A stretch of 64,000 bases of DNA from Bdellovibrio sp. ZAP7 (GTDB lineage: Bacteria > Bdellovibrionota_B > Oligoflexia > Oligoflexales > RGVZ01): positions 16,990 to 80,989 of the forward strand of contig CAMDKS010000010.1 of the NCBI GenBank assembly GCA_945900755.1, given 5' to 3'. Below are positions 27,744 to 35,765 of the stretch, piece after piece (within the stretch, counting starts at the first letter, position 1; each line of letters starts with the position of its first letter). The notes below the pieces were generated by a model. That model saw only the letters and a program-made list of their open reading frames with translations, ran no database searches and was not told where the DNA came from. The position numbers and the translations under genes were made by a program.

Positions 27744-27938
27744 ATGAGTGGTACTTATGATAATAAACGAGTAGCCTTTGCTATTATTGAAAAAAAGTAC
27801 AAGGACTACATCGCACTCTATAGAATGGTTAATAATGGCAGCCTGCAGGGATTAACCCCCTTTGATGACTTTTACTGGCACTATACCTATTATCACAAGT
27901 ACGTCACTGGGAAGATTTCCGATAATCGTGGCTACTGA
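27744..27938 (+). CDS. Small hypothetical protein
   Basis: A 64-residue aromatic-rich product (FDDFYWHYTYYHKYV) of unknown family. The frame is open upstream to 27588, but ATG 27744 has GTGGGG just before it and the upstream part is not protein-like. A weak sigma-28-type promoter lies upstream. Its reality rests only on the open frame, ribosome site and composition. Confidence 0.4.
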   Translation: MSGTYDNKRVAFAIIEKKYKDYIALYRMVNNGSLQGLTPFDDFYWHYTYYHKYVTGKISDNRGY

Positions 27939-28056
27939 TACATCTGTCCCATTATTGTTCATGTCTTTACTTGACCTAACAGCCTAATTACACCTAAGCT
28001 AAAATTAGGTTGTTATAGTTTTGTCAATTTTACCAAAATTTAATGGTGGTTAGGCG

Positions 28057-29055
28057 ATGTCTAAGGAGTTACTCAAGTTAAAATCAACAGGAGATGGACT
28101 GCATATAGCAGATTCTATTTTGTGGCTTGATTCCCAACTTTCGGGCGACTTGTCTTTTCTATCCTCTGCCGCCGCACTTTCACAATCAAAAGTTCCGCAA
28201 GTAATCGCAACAGAAGAAACTGTAAAAATTCTAGAAGCTTGTCGTAAAAAACCACACGCACTTGTCTGCCAATACAACAGCCCATTTACAATCGGCCGAA
28301 TGAAAATAGAACTTCTCCCCTCGGGAAGCATTCTCGGTGGGGCAAGTTTATTTATTGAAACCGACAAAGGTCGCTCGCTCTATGCGCCGTGCCTTCAACC
28401 AAATTCGATCGCCACTGTGCGTAAAATGCAAATAAAAAAAGCGGGCGTATTGATCATGGGCGCCAATCATCCTGATCCTACGCAGTCCATGCCGAATCGA
28501 CGTAAGGAGCGCGAGCGCCTCATTACCACGGTGCGTGATCACTTATCCGAGGGACGTAGTCCTGTTATACTTTGTAATCCGATTGCGGCGGGCCAAGAAA
28601 TCACCAAACTACTTTGTGATGCTAATATCGATGTAGCCGTCCACTCCAATATTTTCCGCATTAATCGGGTTTACGAATCCTTTGGCTCTGCCCTCGGCAA
28701 GTTTACCCTCCTAGATAAAAAGCCACACGGACCGCGGGTTTTACTCCTGCCAAAATCTAGAAAAACAAATTCCATGCCTCCCGTCAAAAACTTCAGCGGC
28801 CCCTTCCTGACCGTAGAGGAAACGTTACCGCAGTTTCGCAGAGACACCACCGATGCCTTTGTGACGAAAATTGAAGACACCTTTTATTTGTCAAGTTATG
28901 GCGATGGACCTGAGTTGAGTGCCATTATTCAGTTGGTCGCTCCCAAGGAACTCTATTTCTTTGGCCCCTACGCAAAGCGATATGTTCAAGAGATGAAAGA
29001 TGCGGCTCCAAAAGTCCGACCACTCTACGTAAATGATCAACCAACACTATTTTAG
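28057..29055 (+). CDS. Metallo-beta-lactamase/beta-CASP-like protein lacking metal ligands
   Basis: A 332-residue protein with the layout of the Ysh1/CPSF-type MBL-beta-CASP nucleases. The segment KIELLPSGSILGGASLFIE (about 83-101) aligns with the family motif that normally reads SGHxLGSA, but the His is replaced by Ser (SGS). The downstream GD motif reads LYAPCL, and no HxHxDH is present. The later part (ILCNPIAAGQEITKLL, then a VHSNIFRINRVYESFG stretch) fits the beta-CASP domain. It therefore looks like a catalytically dead homologue with a possible RNA- or partner-binding role. The family call is by motif memory. Confidence 0.6.
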   Translation: MSKELLKLKSTGDGLHIADSILWLDSQLSGDLSFLSSAAALSQSKVPQVIATEETVKILEACRKKPHALVCQYNSPFTIGRMKIELLPSGSILGGASLFIETDKGRSLYAPCLQPNSIATVRKMQIKKAGVLIMGANHPDPTQSMPNRRKERERLITTVRDHLSEGRSPVILCNPIAAGQEITKLLCDANIDVAVHSNIFRINRVYESFGSALGKFTLLDKKPHGPRVLLLPKSRKTNSMPPVKNFSGPFLTVEETLPQFRRDTTDAFVTKIEDTFYLSSYGDGPELSAIIQLVAPKELYFFGPYAKRYVQEMKDAAPKVRPLYVNDQPTLF

Positions 29056-29167
29056 TGGCCTAGAAACTTAAGCCTGAAGATTTTAAGGCCTCAATTTTTG
29101 GCGTCACCCAAAAGTCAGGTTATAATTGTCATAGATCGTCTCTCTTAATTGCATAGGAGCATACTCC

Positions 29168-31468
29168 ATGACTGAACTCGCCCGAATTGCGACCGGTGCC
29201 ACGAATACCCTCGGCAGGTTGTTGAACTTTGATTCCCGCAAACAATTTGAACGTGATGCTGCGTTTGTGCTTGCTCTTGGCTTGTGCTGTTTTCTAAGCG
29301 TGGCCTTAGTCACATTTCATCCTTTTGAATCGTGGATGTACAGCTCTGCCAGTATCGCCGGCAAATCTTTGAACTTTGCTGGCCCGACAGGGAATACGTT
29401 GGCTGGCGCTTTACTATTCTATATGGGGCTTGGCGCCTGCACCCTGCCTGTGCTCCTACTTCAACTTTCTTGGCAAATGCGCTCCGGAGTTCTGCGGCAA
29501 GCGGCCCTTCCCGTTATTACTGGATGGCTCACACTCTTGTTCTCCCTTATGCCACTACTTTGCCTCCTACAACCAACCTTACCAATAGCTGGCATCCGTT
29601 TCGCTAGTGGTGGAGCCATTGGTTCCGTTTTCAGTAATCATCTTCGCGAATCAACGGGCATCACTGGCACACATATTATTCTTTGGAGCGCACTCATTGC
29701 GTCACTTATTTTGATCAGTCGCATCGAAATCACCGCTCTATGGTCCATGTTTGACCGTGAGGACGTGGCAGGCGCAATATCTTCCGGACTAAACACCACT
29801 GAAAGTTGCGCGAGCGCGGACGCAGAGTTTGATAGAACCTCCGCTGCGGTTGTCACTAAATCAACCAATGTCCCAAGCTTATTCGGCGTCTTCGATGCTT
29901 TTGGTCATGGCCTATCGGCTGATCTTCCTCCTGTCGAGTCCTCGTTTTGCGATGACGAATCTTCTATGAACTCCCCGGACGACTTTGCTCCTAAACGTCC
30001 CTACTGCCCACCGCCCATTGAAACATTTAAACGAGCCGATGAACGCACAGCCCCGTCCCTAAGCCTTAAAGAGCTTGAAGCCACGGGCGCTGTATTAACA
30101 AAAACGTTGTCGGAGTTTGGAGTCGAAGGAAAAATTATTGGTTGGCTGCCGGGCCCCGTCGTCACCGTGTACGAATACCAACCAGAGGCAGGCATCAAAC
30201 AGTCTAAGATATTATCCTTAATGGATGATCTCGCTCTTTCTTTGAAAGTCGACAGTATTTTTATTCTCCCTGTCCCAGGGAAAAGAGCCTTAGGGATTCA
30301 GGTTCCAAATCAACGCCGAGAAATTGTTTACCTTGGAGATATTATCGCCAGCGAGGCGTTTCAAAAAAGTCCTTCACCACTTACGTTTGCCATGGGGAAG
30401 ACCATTAGCGGTCAGCCATATACGGCTGATCTAACCACGATGCCCCACCTCCTTGCCGCTGGAGCAACGGGTACCGGAAAATCTGTCGGCATCAACAGCC
30501 TCCTATGCAGCATCATCATGAAATCTTCGCCTGAAGATGTGCGCATGATCTTGGTCGATCCAAAAATGCTTGAGTTAAGTGTCTACGATGGAATTCCACA
30601 TTTGCTTATGCCTGTTATCACAGAGCCCGATCGTGCCTCCTCGGCCTTGAAGTGGGCCGCTAACGAAATGGAACGCCGATACAAAATAATGCAGCACGCA
30701 CAGGTGAGAAATATTGCCGGGTTTAATGCCTTCTGGGAAGGTGCTGGCGAAACTCGCAAGGAGACGATTCGCGGGCTCATGAATGACCCACAGATCTCGC
30801 GTTTGCCCTATATTTTGCTCGTGATTGATGAGCTTGCAGACCTCATGCTTACTGCGCCCAAAGACGTTGAGGGAAGCATACAAAGGCTCGCACAAAAGGC
30901 GCGAGCCTCGGGTATTCATATGGTTTTGGCCACACAGCGTCCTTCTGTTGACGTCATCACCGGAGTGATCAAAGCCAACCTACCATGCCGCCTCTCCTTT
31001 CAAGTGGTCAGCAAGCACGATAGTCGCACGATTTTGGATCAAATGGGTGCCGAAAAACTCCTAGGTCGCGGAGATGTATTGTTGCAACGCCCTGGAGTCG
31101 GGCGGCTTGAGCGCCTTCAAGGAGCCCTCGTTTCTGACGAAGAGGTGCTGGCCTTAGTCGCAGCGACCAAGAAAAACTACAACATGTCTTACGATGAACG
31201 CGCCATGGGCTGGATTGACGAAGAGGTGACGAAAAATATCGGTGGAGATGACTCCGAAGACGGCTCTGGTGGCCAAGCAAACAATGATCCAAAGTGGGAC
31301 GAGGCCTTAAATATCGGTCGCACTCACGGCATAGTCAGTGCCAGTTTCCTGCAGCGTCATTTGCAAATTGGCTATAACCGAGCGGCGAGAATGGTGGATG
31401 GCATGGAGGCAAAGGGCTTGGTGGCAAAGGCTGATGGCTCAAAACCAAGAAAATGGCTTGGGGGCTGA
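29168..31468 (+). CDS. ftsK: DNA translocase FtsK
   Basis: Septal DNA pump that clears chromosome termini and activates dimer resolution. The 766 residues show about four N-terminal membrane helices (within 35-200), a short linker (about 210-290) and the motor with Walker A AGATGTGKSVGINSL (about 434-441). LVIDELADLM follows as Walker B, and then LATQRPSVDVITGVIKANLPCRL. The C-terminal winged-helix gamma domain (about 700-766) reads DNA polarity sequences. The linker is short compared with enterobacterial FtsK, as in many other phyla. Confidence 0.96.
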   Translation: MTELARIATGATNTLGRLLNFDSRKQFERDAAFVLALGLCCFLSVALVTFHPFESWMYSSASIAGKSLNFAGPTGNTLAGALLFYMGLGACTLPVLLLQLSWQMRSGVLRQAALPVITGWLTLLFSLMPLLCLLQPTLPIAGIRFASGGAIGSVFSNHLRESTGITGTHIILWSALIASLILISRIEITALWSMFDREDVAGAISSGLNTTESCASADAEFDRTSAAVVTKSTNVPSLFGVFDAFGHGLSADLPPVESSFCDDESSMNSPDDFAPKRPYCPPPIETFKRADERTAPSLSLKELEATGAVLTKTLSEFGVEGKIIGWLPGPVVTVYEYQPEAGIKQSKILSLMDDLALSLKVDSIFILPVPGKRALGIQVPNQRREIVYLGDIIASEAFQKSPSPLTFAMGKTISGQPYTADLTTMPHLLAAGATGTGKSVGINSLLCSIIMKSSPEDVRMILVDPKMLELSVYDGIPHLLMPVITEPDRASSALKWAANEMERRYKIMQHAQVRNIAGFNAFWEGAGETRKETIRGLMNDPQISRLPYILLVIDELADLMLTAPKDVEGSIQRLAQKARASGIHMVLATQRPSVDVITGVIKANLPCRLSFQVVSKHDSRTILDQMGAEKLLGRGDVLLQRPGVGRLERLQGALVSDEEVLALVAATKKNYNMSYDERAMGWIDEEVTKNIGGDDSEDGSGGQANNDPKWDEALNIGRTHGIVSASFLQRHLQIGYNRAARMVDGMEAKGLVAKADGSKPRKWLGG

Positions 31469-31477
31469 CGTTTGGGC

Positions 31478-32602
31478 CTAGGGGACTTGCTCCATTGCTT
31501 TTCCTAATATTTCACAGAGCTGTTGCTGCATCTTTAAAATTGAGAAATGCTTTCGCGCCTCCTCACTTCGCGCACGTCTGGCCGTCACGTTTTCAAGGTG
31601 CGAGTGGCGCAATATATCATAGATCATAACCGCTGCTTTTTGATGTTCCTCTTGGTTATTTGCATCACCTTGCTGTGTTTGCCCGTCAGCGGGGCCATAA
31701 CATCCGCCAAACGTTTCGTTCACAAACAGCTCCGGCAACGAGCCTACGCCTGTGGTGACCACGGGCGTGCCGCACAGCAAGAACTCTTCGGCTACGCGAC
31801 AAATCACCTCGCTGCCAAGACTAGAAACCACACCTAGACTGACCCGCGACATAACTTCTGCGACGTTAGCCACTCGCTCACACTGGATTTCGTAATCGTC
31901 TTCACTGATCTTTAGGGTCCGCGCCGCCTCGATAATGTGACGCACGGAAAGGTTTGCCGGCAGACCTACGATGCGAAGTTTAGGACGGGGGTGACTTTTT
32001 GCTTCTGACAAGTTGAGAAGTCCTTTAAAGATCGAAAAAAATTCTCGGTGGCCTTTCACTGGATCAAGCCTTCCAAAAATAAGGAGTTCCGGTCGAGGCA
32101 ATCTTTCGTTTTCGATCAAATGAAAGATCTCCGTATCACAGCCTAGAGTTACGACATTTACGGCCATCGAAAAAATTTCTCGTAATCCCTCAGCCACAAA
32201 ATTGGATGGCACAATAACGGTATCCACATGAAAATGACCCAGTCTTTTGGTCACCGCTTGCAGCAACGAACCGTCATCACTTTTATAGCCGTGAAAACGT
32301 ACGAGCTTAGATTTTCCTTTGAGAAACATGGCGGCCGTGGTCTCTGGGCCACCGTAGGTGATGATGACGTCTGGCAAAAAATGGCCATTTATGGTGGACA
32401 ATTTTCCGTACTTCGCCGGCCCAAAGTGATCAACGCTTGCGACCTTAAAGTTTGCATCTTGAAATCTCCCTGCGACGGGCCCTTCTTTGAGGGGGGTCAC
32501 CAATATTTCGTGCCCAAGATTTTGCGTGGCCTTTGCCATGCTAACGGCATACTCGCTAATGGCGCTATTCCAGCGATTTGAAATGAGGTGCCAAATTTTC
32601 AT
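31478..32602 (-). CDS. Glycosyltransferase family 4
   Basis: A GT-B retaining glycosyltransferase of 374 residues. Seen: the C-terminal donor-binding motif region LLIFGRLDPVKGHREFF, and EVICRVAEEFLLCGTPVVTTGVGSLPEL, equivalent to the EX7E signature. It probably adds a sugar to LPS core or surface glycan, since it overlaps by four bases a GT2 gene of the WaaE type. The acceptor and sugar cannot be told. Confidence 0.85.
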   Translation of the reverse strand: MKIWHLISNRWNSAISEYAVSMAKATQNLGHEILVTPLKEGPVAGRFQDANFKVASVDHFGPAKYGKLSTINGHFLPDVIITYGGPETTAAMFLKGKSKLVRFHGYKSDDGSLLQAVTKRLGHFHVDTVIVPSNFVAEGLREIFSMAVNVVTLGCDTEIFHLIENERLPRPELLIFGRLDPVKGHREFFSIFKGLLNLSEAKSHPRPKLRIVGLPANLSVRHIIEAARTLKISEDDYEIQCERVANVAEVMSRVSLGVVSSLGSEVICRVAEEFLLCGTPVVTTGVGSLPELFVNETFGGCYGPADGQTQQGDANNQEEHQKAAVMIYDILRHSHLENVTARRARSEEARKHFSILKMQQQLCEILGKAMEQVP

Positions 32603-33411
32603 TTGTTTGAGGGCCCTTGGCGTTCAAGTTCTACCAGTTTTGCATACTTAACAAATCCATAGAAACTGCCAAACAAAGCCCAAAGAAATCCCTGCCACCC
32701 GTCAAGAAATCCAAGCTTCACGACATACCTGACCAGGAAATCTGCGGGCAATCTCAAGGCTAGAATGAGTGGGTGAGGGGAATGAATACCTCTCTTCCTT
32801 CGGGCTGCTGCCATGAGCGTGGTGTAGCGATTAAAGCGCGCAAAATAGTCGTCTAAATTATCATAGCTATAGTGCCAAAGAATGCCGGGCAAAGCTTGTA
32901 TCGGGTCCTCATTTTGAACCTGTAAGGTTTCGTGAATTTCATTGGTATAGGCCGCAAAAGTCGGCCTAAAAAGCCTCGTTAATTGGTCTTTGGTTCGACC
33001 GTACTTCATGTTGCGGCCAAGAAAAACCAGCTGCCTTGACAGGTCATAAGCTCGCGCTTCAGGCGAGTTTTCGAAAACGGCCCCTAACACACTCTGCCAA
33101 AGTTCTTGGTTCGGACGCTCGTCGGCATCAAGGCACAGAACCCAGTTTGTCTTCGCTAGTGAAATGGCGTAATTTTTCTGAGCCGCATAATTGTCAAAGG
33201 ACCGTGACTTAATGGTTGCACCAAAGGACTCGGCGATCTCTACCGTCTTATCCGTTGAGCCGCTGTCGACTACAATTAACTGAGCCCCCTTAGGAATATC
33301 CTTAAGGAGGCTCGGTAAATTATTTTCTTCATTTAAAGTAATGACAACAACAGAAAGACCGTCCCTTAGGGACGGTGAATTTAATGTTGGGTTGGAAACG
33401 CTGCTGCCCAT
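32599..33411 (-). CDS. Glycosyltransferase family 2 (WaaE/KdtX-like)
   Basis: A GT-A enzyme of 270 residues: LSVVVITLNEENNL, VVDSGSTDKT and the metal-binding CLDADERP motif near residue 100. The second half (QLVFLGRNMKYG, then RLFRP and HYSYDNLDDYFARFNRYT) is diagnostic of the LPS core beta-glucosyltransferase WaaE/KdtX group. It precedes the GT4 gene, overlapping by four bases. The start lies inside the end of the small exported protein gene at 33381-33773. Confidence 0.88.
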   Translation of the reverse strand: MGSSVSNPTLNSPSLRDGLSVVVITLNEENNLPSLLKDIPKGAQLIVVDSGSTDKTVEIAESFGATIKSRSFDNYAAQKNYAISLAKTNWVLCLDADERPNQELWQSVLGAVFENSPEARAYDLSRQLVFLGRNMKYGRTKDQLTRLFRPTFAAYTNEIHETLQVQNEDPIQALPGILWHYSYDNLDDYFARFNRYTTLMAAARRKRGIHSPHPLILALRLPADFLVRYVVKLGFLDGWQGFLWALFGSFYGFVKYAKLVELERQGPSNK

Positions 33412-33773
33412 TGAAGACTACTTGAGCGACTGTCTTTGTTAACGATAACTGGGTACCCTTTGCGAACGGTTTGGCTCGCATCGATTACAGATATGACGGC
33501 GAAATTTCCTTTTATCTTAATGATTCGGCCACCCGCGATCGGGCGAGCTTTCTCATCAAGGATTCGCACCTGATCTCCAATCGTCCCACTTTCGAGGCGG
33601 ACCACACAGCGCTCGCCGTTGCCCGCACAGCTATAAATACTAGCCGCTTCGCTGTAGCCTGCCAACATTAATCCAGCCAGTGCCATAAGACTCAACACTT
33701 CTCGTGTCATAATCCTACGAAACCACTTACTGAGGTTGTCTTTTTTTATACCAATGTTCATATTGTTTCTCAC
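33381..33773 (-). CDS. Small exported hypothetical protein
   Basis: About 130 residues with a signal-like hydrophobic segment (MALAGLMLAGYSEA) followed by a small beta-rich domain (DQVRILDEKARPIAGGRI, then GNFAVISVID), possibly an SH3-like barrel. The annotated GTG start gives a long n-region; ATG 33710 would give a typical 22-residue signal peptide but has a cramped ribosome site. It overlaps the GT2 gene by 31 bases, so the three form one transcript. Function unknown. Confidence 0.55.
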   Translation of the reverse strand: MRNNMNIGIKKDNLSKWFRRIMTREVLSLMALAGLMLAGYSEAASIYSCAGNGERCVVRLESGTIGDQVRILDEKARPIAGGRIIKIKGNFAVISVIDASQTVRKGYPVIVNKDSRSSSLQWAAAFPTQH

Positions 33774-34079
33774 AGTTCACTCCAAGGGATCATTTCAACA
33801 TTAAGTCCAACAGTAGCACGACAGTCTTCTCAAAGAGGGCCCATACAAAAAGTGTAGGAGCTTCACTGCCAATCAAGCAAGGTATGTGCCATGTTTTCAG
33901 GTCTGTATTAACAGCCTGTTAGACGGCCCCCCCCTGTCAGGCAACCAGGCAAACTGTACGGTTCTGTGACACCTTGTCACTATCCTAGACAACGCTTCCA
34001 CCCTTTATTGACAGTCCGCCCTAAGTCCCTTAAAGTTCAGTGTAGCTTTTTGCTCCTATTTTTTAGAGGTGTCTTCGTC
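33774..34079. other. Divergent intergenic region upstream of gcvT
   Basis: It holds the gcvT promoter at 34008-34036 and a small hairpin GTGACA-CCT-TGTCAC at 33966-33980. I searched for glycine-riboswitch motifs and saw none. An eight-C run lies near 33927-33935. The promoter of the minus-strand exported protein must also lie here, but is not evident. Confidence 0.5.
34008..34036 (+). promoter_or_regulatory. Sigma-70-type promoter of gcvT
   Basis: A perfect TTGACA (34008-34013), a 17-base spacer and TAAAGT (34031-34036, 4 of 6 to TATAAT). It lies 44 bases before the gcvT ATG. Confidence 0.55.
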
Positions 34080-35201
34080 ATGAACCCAGAAAAACCGCTT
34101 AAAACCCCACTATATGAGGCCCACGTGGCTCGAAAAGCACGAATGGTACCGTTCGGCGGCTGGCTTATGCCGGTTAGTTACGAGAGTGTTTTGGTCGAGC
34201 ATAAAACAGTCCGCGAGACGTGCGGAATTTTCGACGTCAGTCACATGGGTGAGGTGCGAGTTAAGGGGCAAGATGCCGAGAAATTTCTGCAGTCGATTAC
34301 CATTAATGATCTGACAAGATTGCAAACAGGCGGAGGTCAGTATACGGCCATGCTCAACGAACGCGGCGGGATGATCGACGATCTCATCGTTTATAAATTA
34401 GGTGCTGACGAATTTTTCATTTGTATGAATGCAGGAAATCGGACCAAAGATTTTTCGTGGATTGAATCGTCCTGTAAAAAATCAAACCTCAACGTCACCG
34501 TTACCAACGAGTCTGATGTTTGGGCCCAAATTGCGGTGCAAGGGCCCAATTCTACGCCCGTAACGGCCTCCTTGTTATCGCCAAAAGAGGCCGAATTATT
34601 GCGAGCCCTTCCCTATACCAACATAATGCCTGTGACTCTTTACGGGAAACCGGCTCTCGTGGCTCGAACCGGTTACACGGGCGAGCATGGCTACGAAATT
34701 TACCTTCCCGTCTCCCTTGCAGAGAAAACTTGGATGGCCCTCCTTGAGCTCTCTGGCGAGCATGGCGTTCGTCCTATTGGACTTGGGGCTAGGGACACCC
34801 TTCGCCTTGAAGCGGGCTACTTACTTTACGGCAATGACATGAACGACGACGTCTCTCCACTAGAGGCGGGCATTGCTTGGGCGACCAAAATTGATAAGGG
34901 TCCGTTCATCGGTAGAGACGCTCTTATAGCCCAAAAAACAAAGGGTCTAAGTCGACGCATGGTCATGTTTAAAATGCTTGACGAGGGCATTCCTCGCCAC
35001 GGGATGGCTGTGTTTGCAGGAGGCTCCAGTGCTGGAGAGGTGACCAGTGGTGGCGTTTTTCCAACCGTTGGCGGCGCTGGCGGCATGGCTCTTGTTTCTT
35101 CGAGCCTAAAGGAAGGAGACGAGTTTTATGTCGATATACGCGGCACCCAAAAGAGAGCCAAAATCGTAAAAAGGCCAATTTATTCGGCAAAAACCAAGTA
35201 G
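34080..35201 (+). CDS. gcvT: Glycine cleavage system T protein (aminomethyltransferase)
   Basis: Releases ammonia and transfers the C1 unit from the aminomethyl-lipoyl H protein to tetrahydrofolate. The 373 residues start MNPEKPLKTPLYEAHVARKARMVP with GGWLMPV, then DVSHMGEV and ARTGYTGEHGYEIY, all T-protein signatures. ATG 34080 is chosen over upstream in-frame starts because conserved sequence begins there. gcvH follows on the same strand after 127 bases. Confidence 0.97.
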   Translation: MNPEKPLKTPLYEAHVARKARMVPFGGWLMPVSYESVLVEHKTVRETCGIFDVSHMGEVRVKGQDAEKFLQSITINDLTRLQTGGGQYTAMLNERGGMIDDLIVYKLGADEFFICMNAGNRTKDFSWIESSCKKSNLNVTVTNESDVWAQIAVQGPNSTPVTASLLSPKEAELLRALPYTNIMPVTLYGKPALVARTGYTGEHGYEIYLPVSLAEKTWMALLELSGEHGVRPIGLGARDTLRLEAGYLLYGNDMNDDVSPLEAGIAWATKIDKGPFIGRDALIAQKTKGLSRRMVMFKMLDEGIPRHGMAVFAGGSSAGEVTSGGVFPTVGGAGGMALVSSSLKEGDEFYVDIRGTQKRAKIVKRPIYSAKTK

Positions 35202-35328
35202 TGGGCTTTTGAACAGAAATTTAAACAGAAATTTGTATCGGTAACGGGCCAATCGGATTATTCTAGTGTTTATTGTTCGTTCGAATGACGATCAAGCGAT
35301 CTCATACTCTTAAAGGAATACGACCATC

Positions 35329-35709
35329 ATGGACTCTCAAAAAAATTTGAAATTTACTAAAGACCACGAATGGGTCGACGCCAATGGAACCACGGGCACG
35401 ATCGGTGTAACCGCTTATGCCATCGAACAACTCGGCGACATCGTGCACATTGACCTCCCAGAGGCTGGTAAAACATACAAAACTGGAGAATCGTTTGGCA
35501 CCATTGAATCCACGAAAACCGTCAGTGATTTGTATATGCCGGTTGCTGGTAAAATCACGGCCGTAAATGCTGCCGTCAAAAAGTCTCCGGAAAGTCTACA
35601 AACAGATGCCTACAAAAATGGTTGGCTCGTTAAAATTGAGATCTCAAATCCAAACGAGGTCGCGGCTCTACTTGACGCCAAAGGTTACGACTCTTTTATC
35701 AAAGAGTAG
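35329..35709 (+). CDS. gcvH: Glycine cleavage system H protein
   Basis: The lipoylated shuttle of the glycine cleavage complex. The 126 residues show HEWV near the N-terminus, GDIVHIDLPE, and the lipoyl lysine in IESTKTVSDLY (K63). It is slightly divergent from the usual ESVKAASD motif, but the Lys is retained. Possibly co-transcribed with gcvT. Confidence 0.97.
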   Translation: MDSQKNLKFTKDHEWVDANGTTGTIGVTAYAIEQLGDIVHIDLPEAGKTYKTGESFGTIESTKTVSDLYMPVAGKITAVNAAVKKSPESLQTDAYKNGWLVKIEISNPNEVAALLDAKGYDSFIKE

Positions 35710-35745
35710 ACCTTTTCTTTTTGTCTCAGTAATGCCTCTAATACC

Positions 35746-35765
35746 GCTACGGCCTCAACCGTAGC
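35746..35765. terminator. Hairpin at the gcvH/gcvP convergence
   Basis: A perfect 7-bp stem (GCTACGG / CCGTAGC, loop CCTCAA) overlaps the gcvP stop codon at 35755. Neither side has a clear T-run, so termination is only possible. Confidence 0.4.

Noticed and set aside
33774..34079. Glycine riboswitch upstream of gcvT
   Set aside because: Expected by context, but the conserved aptamer motifs are not visible on either strand.
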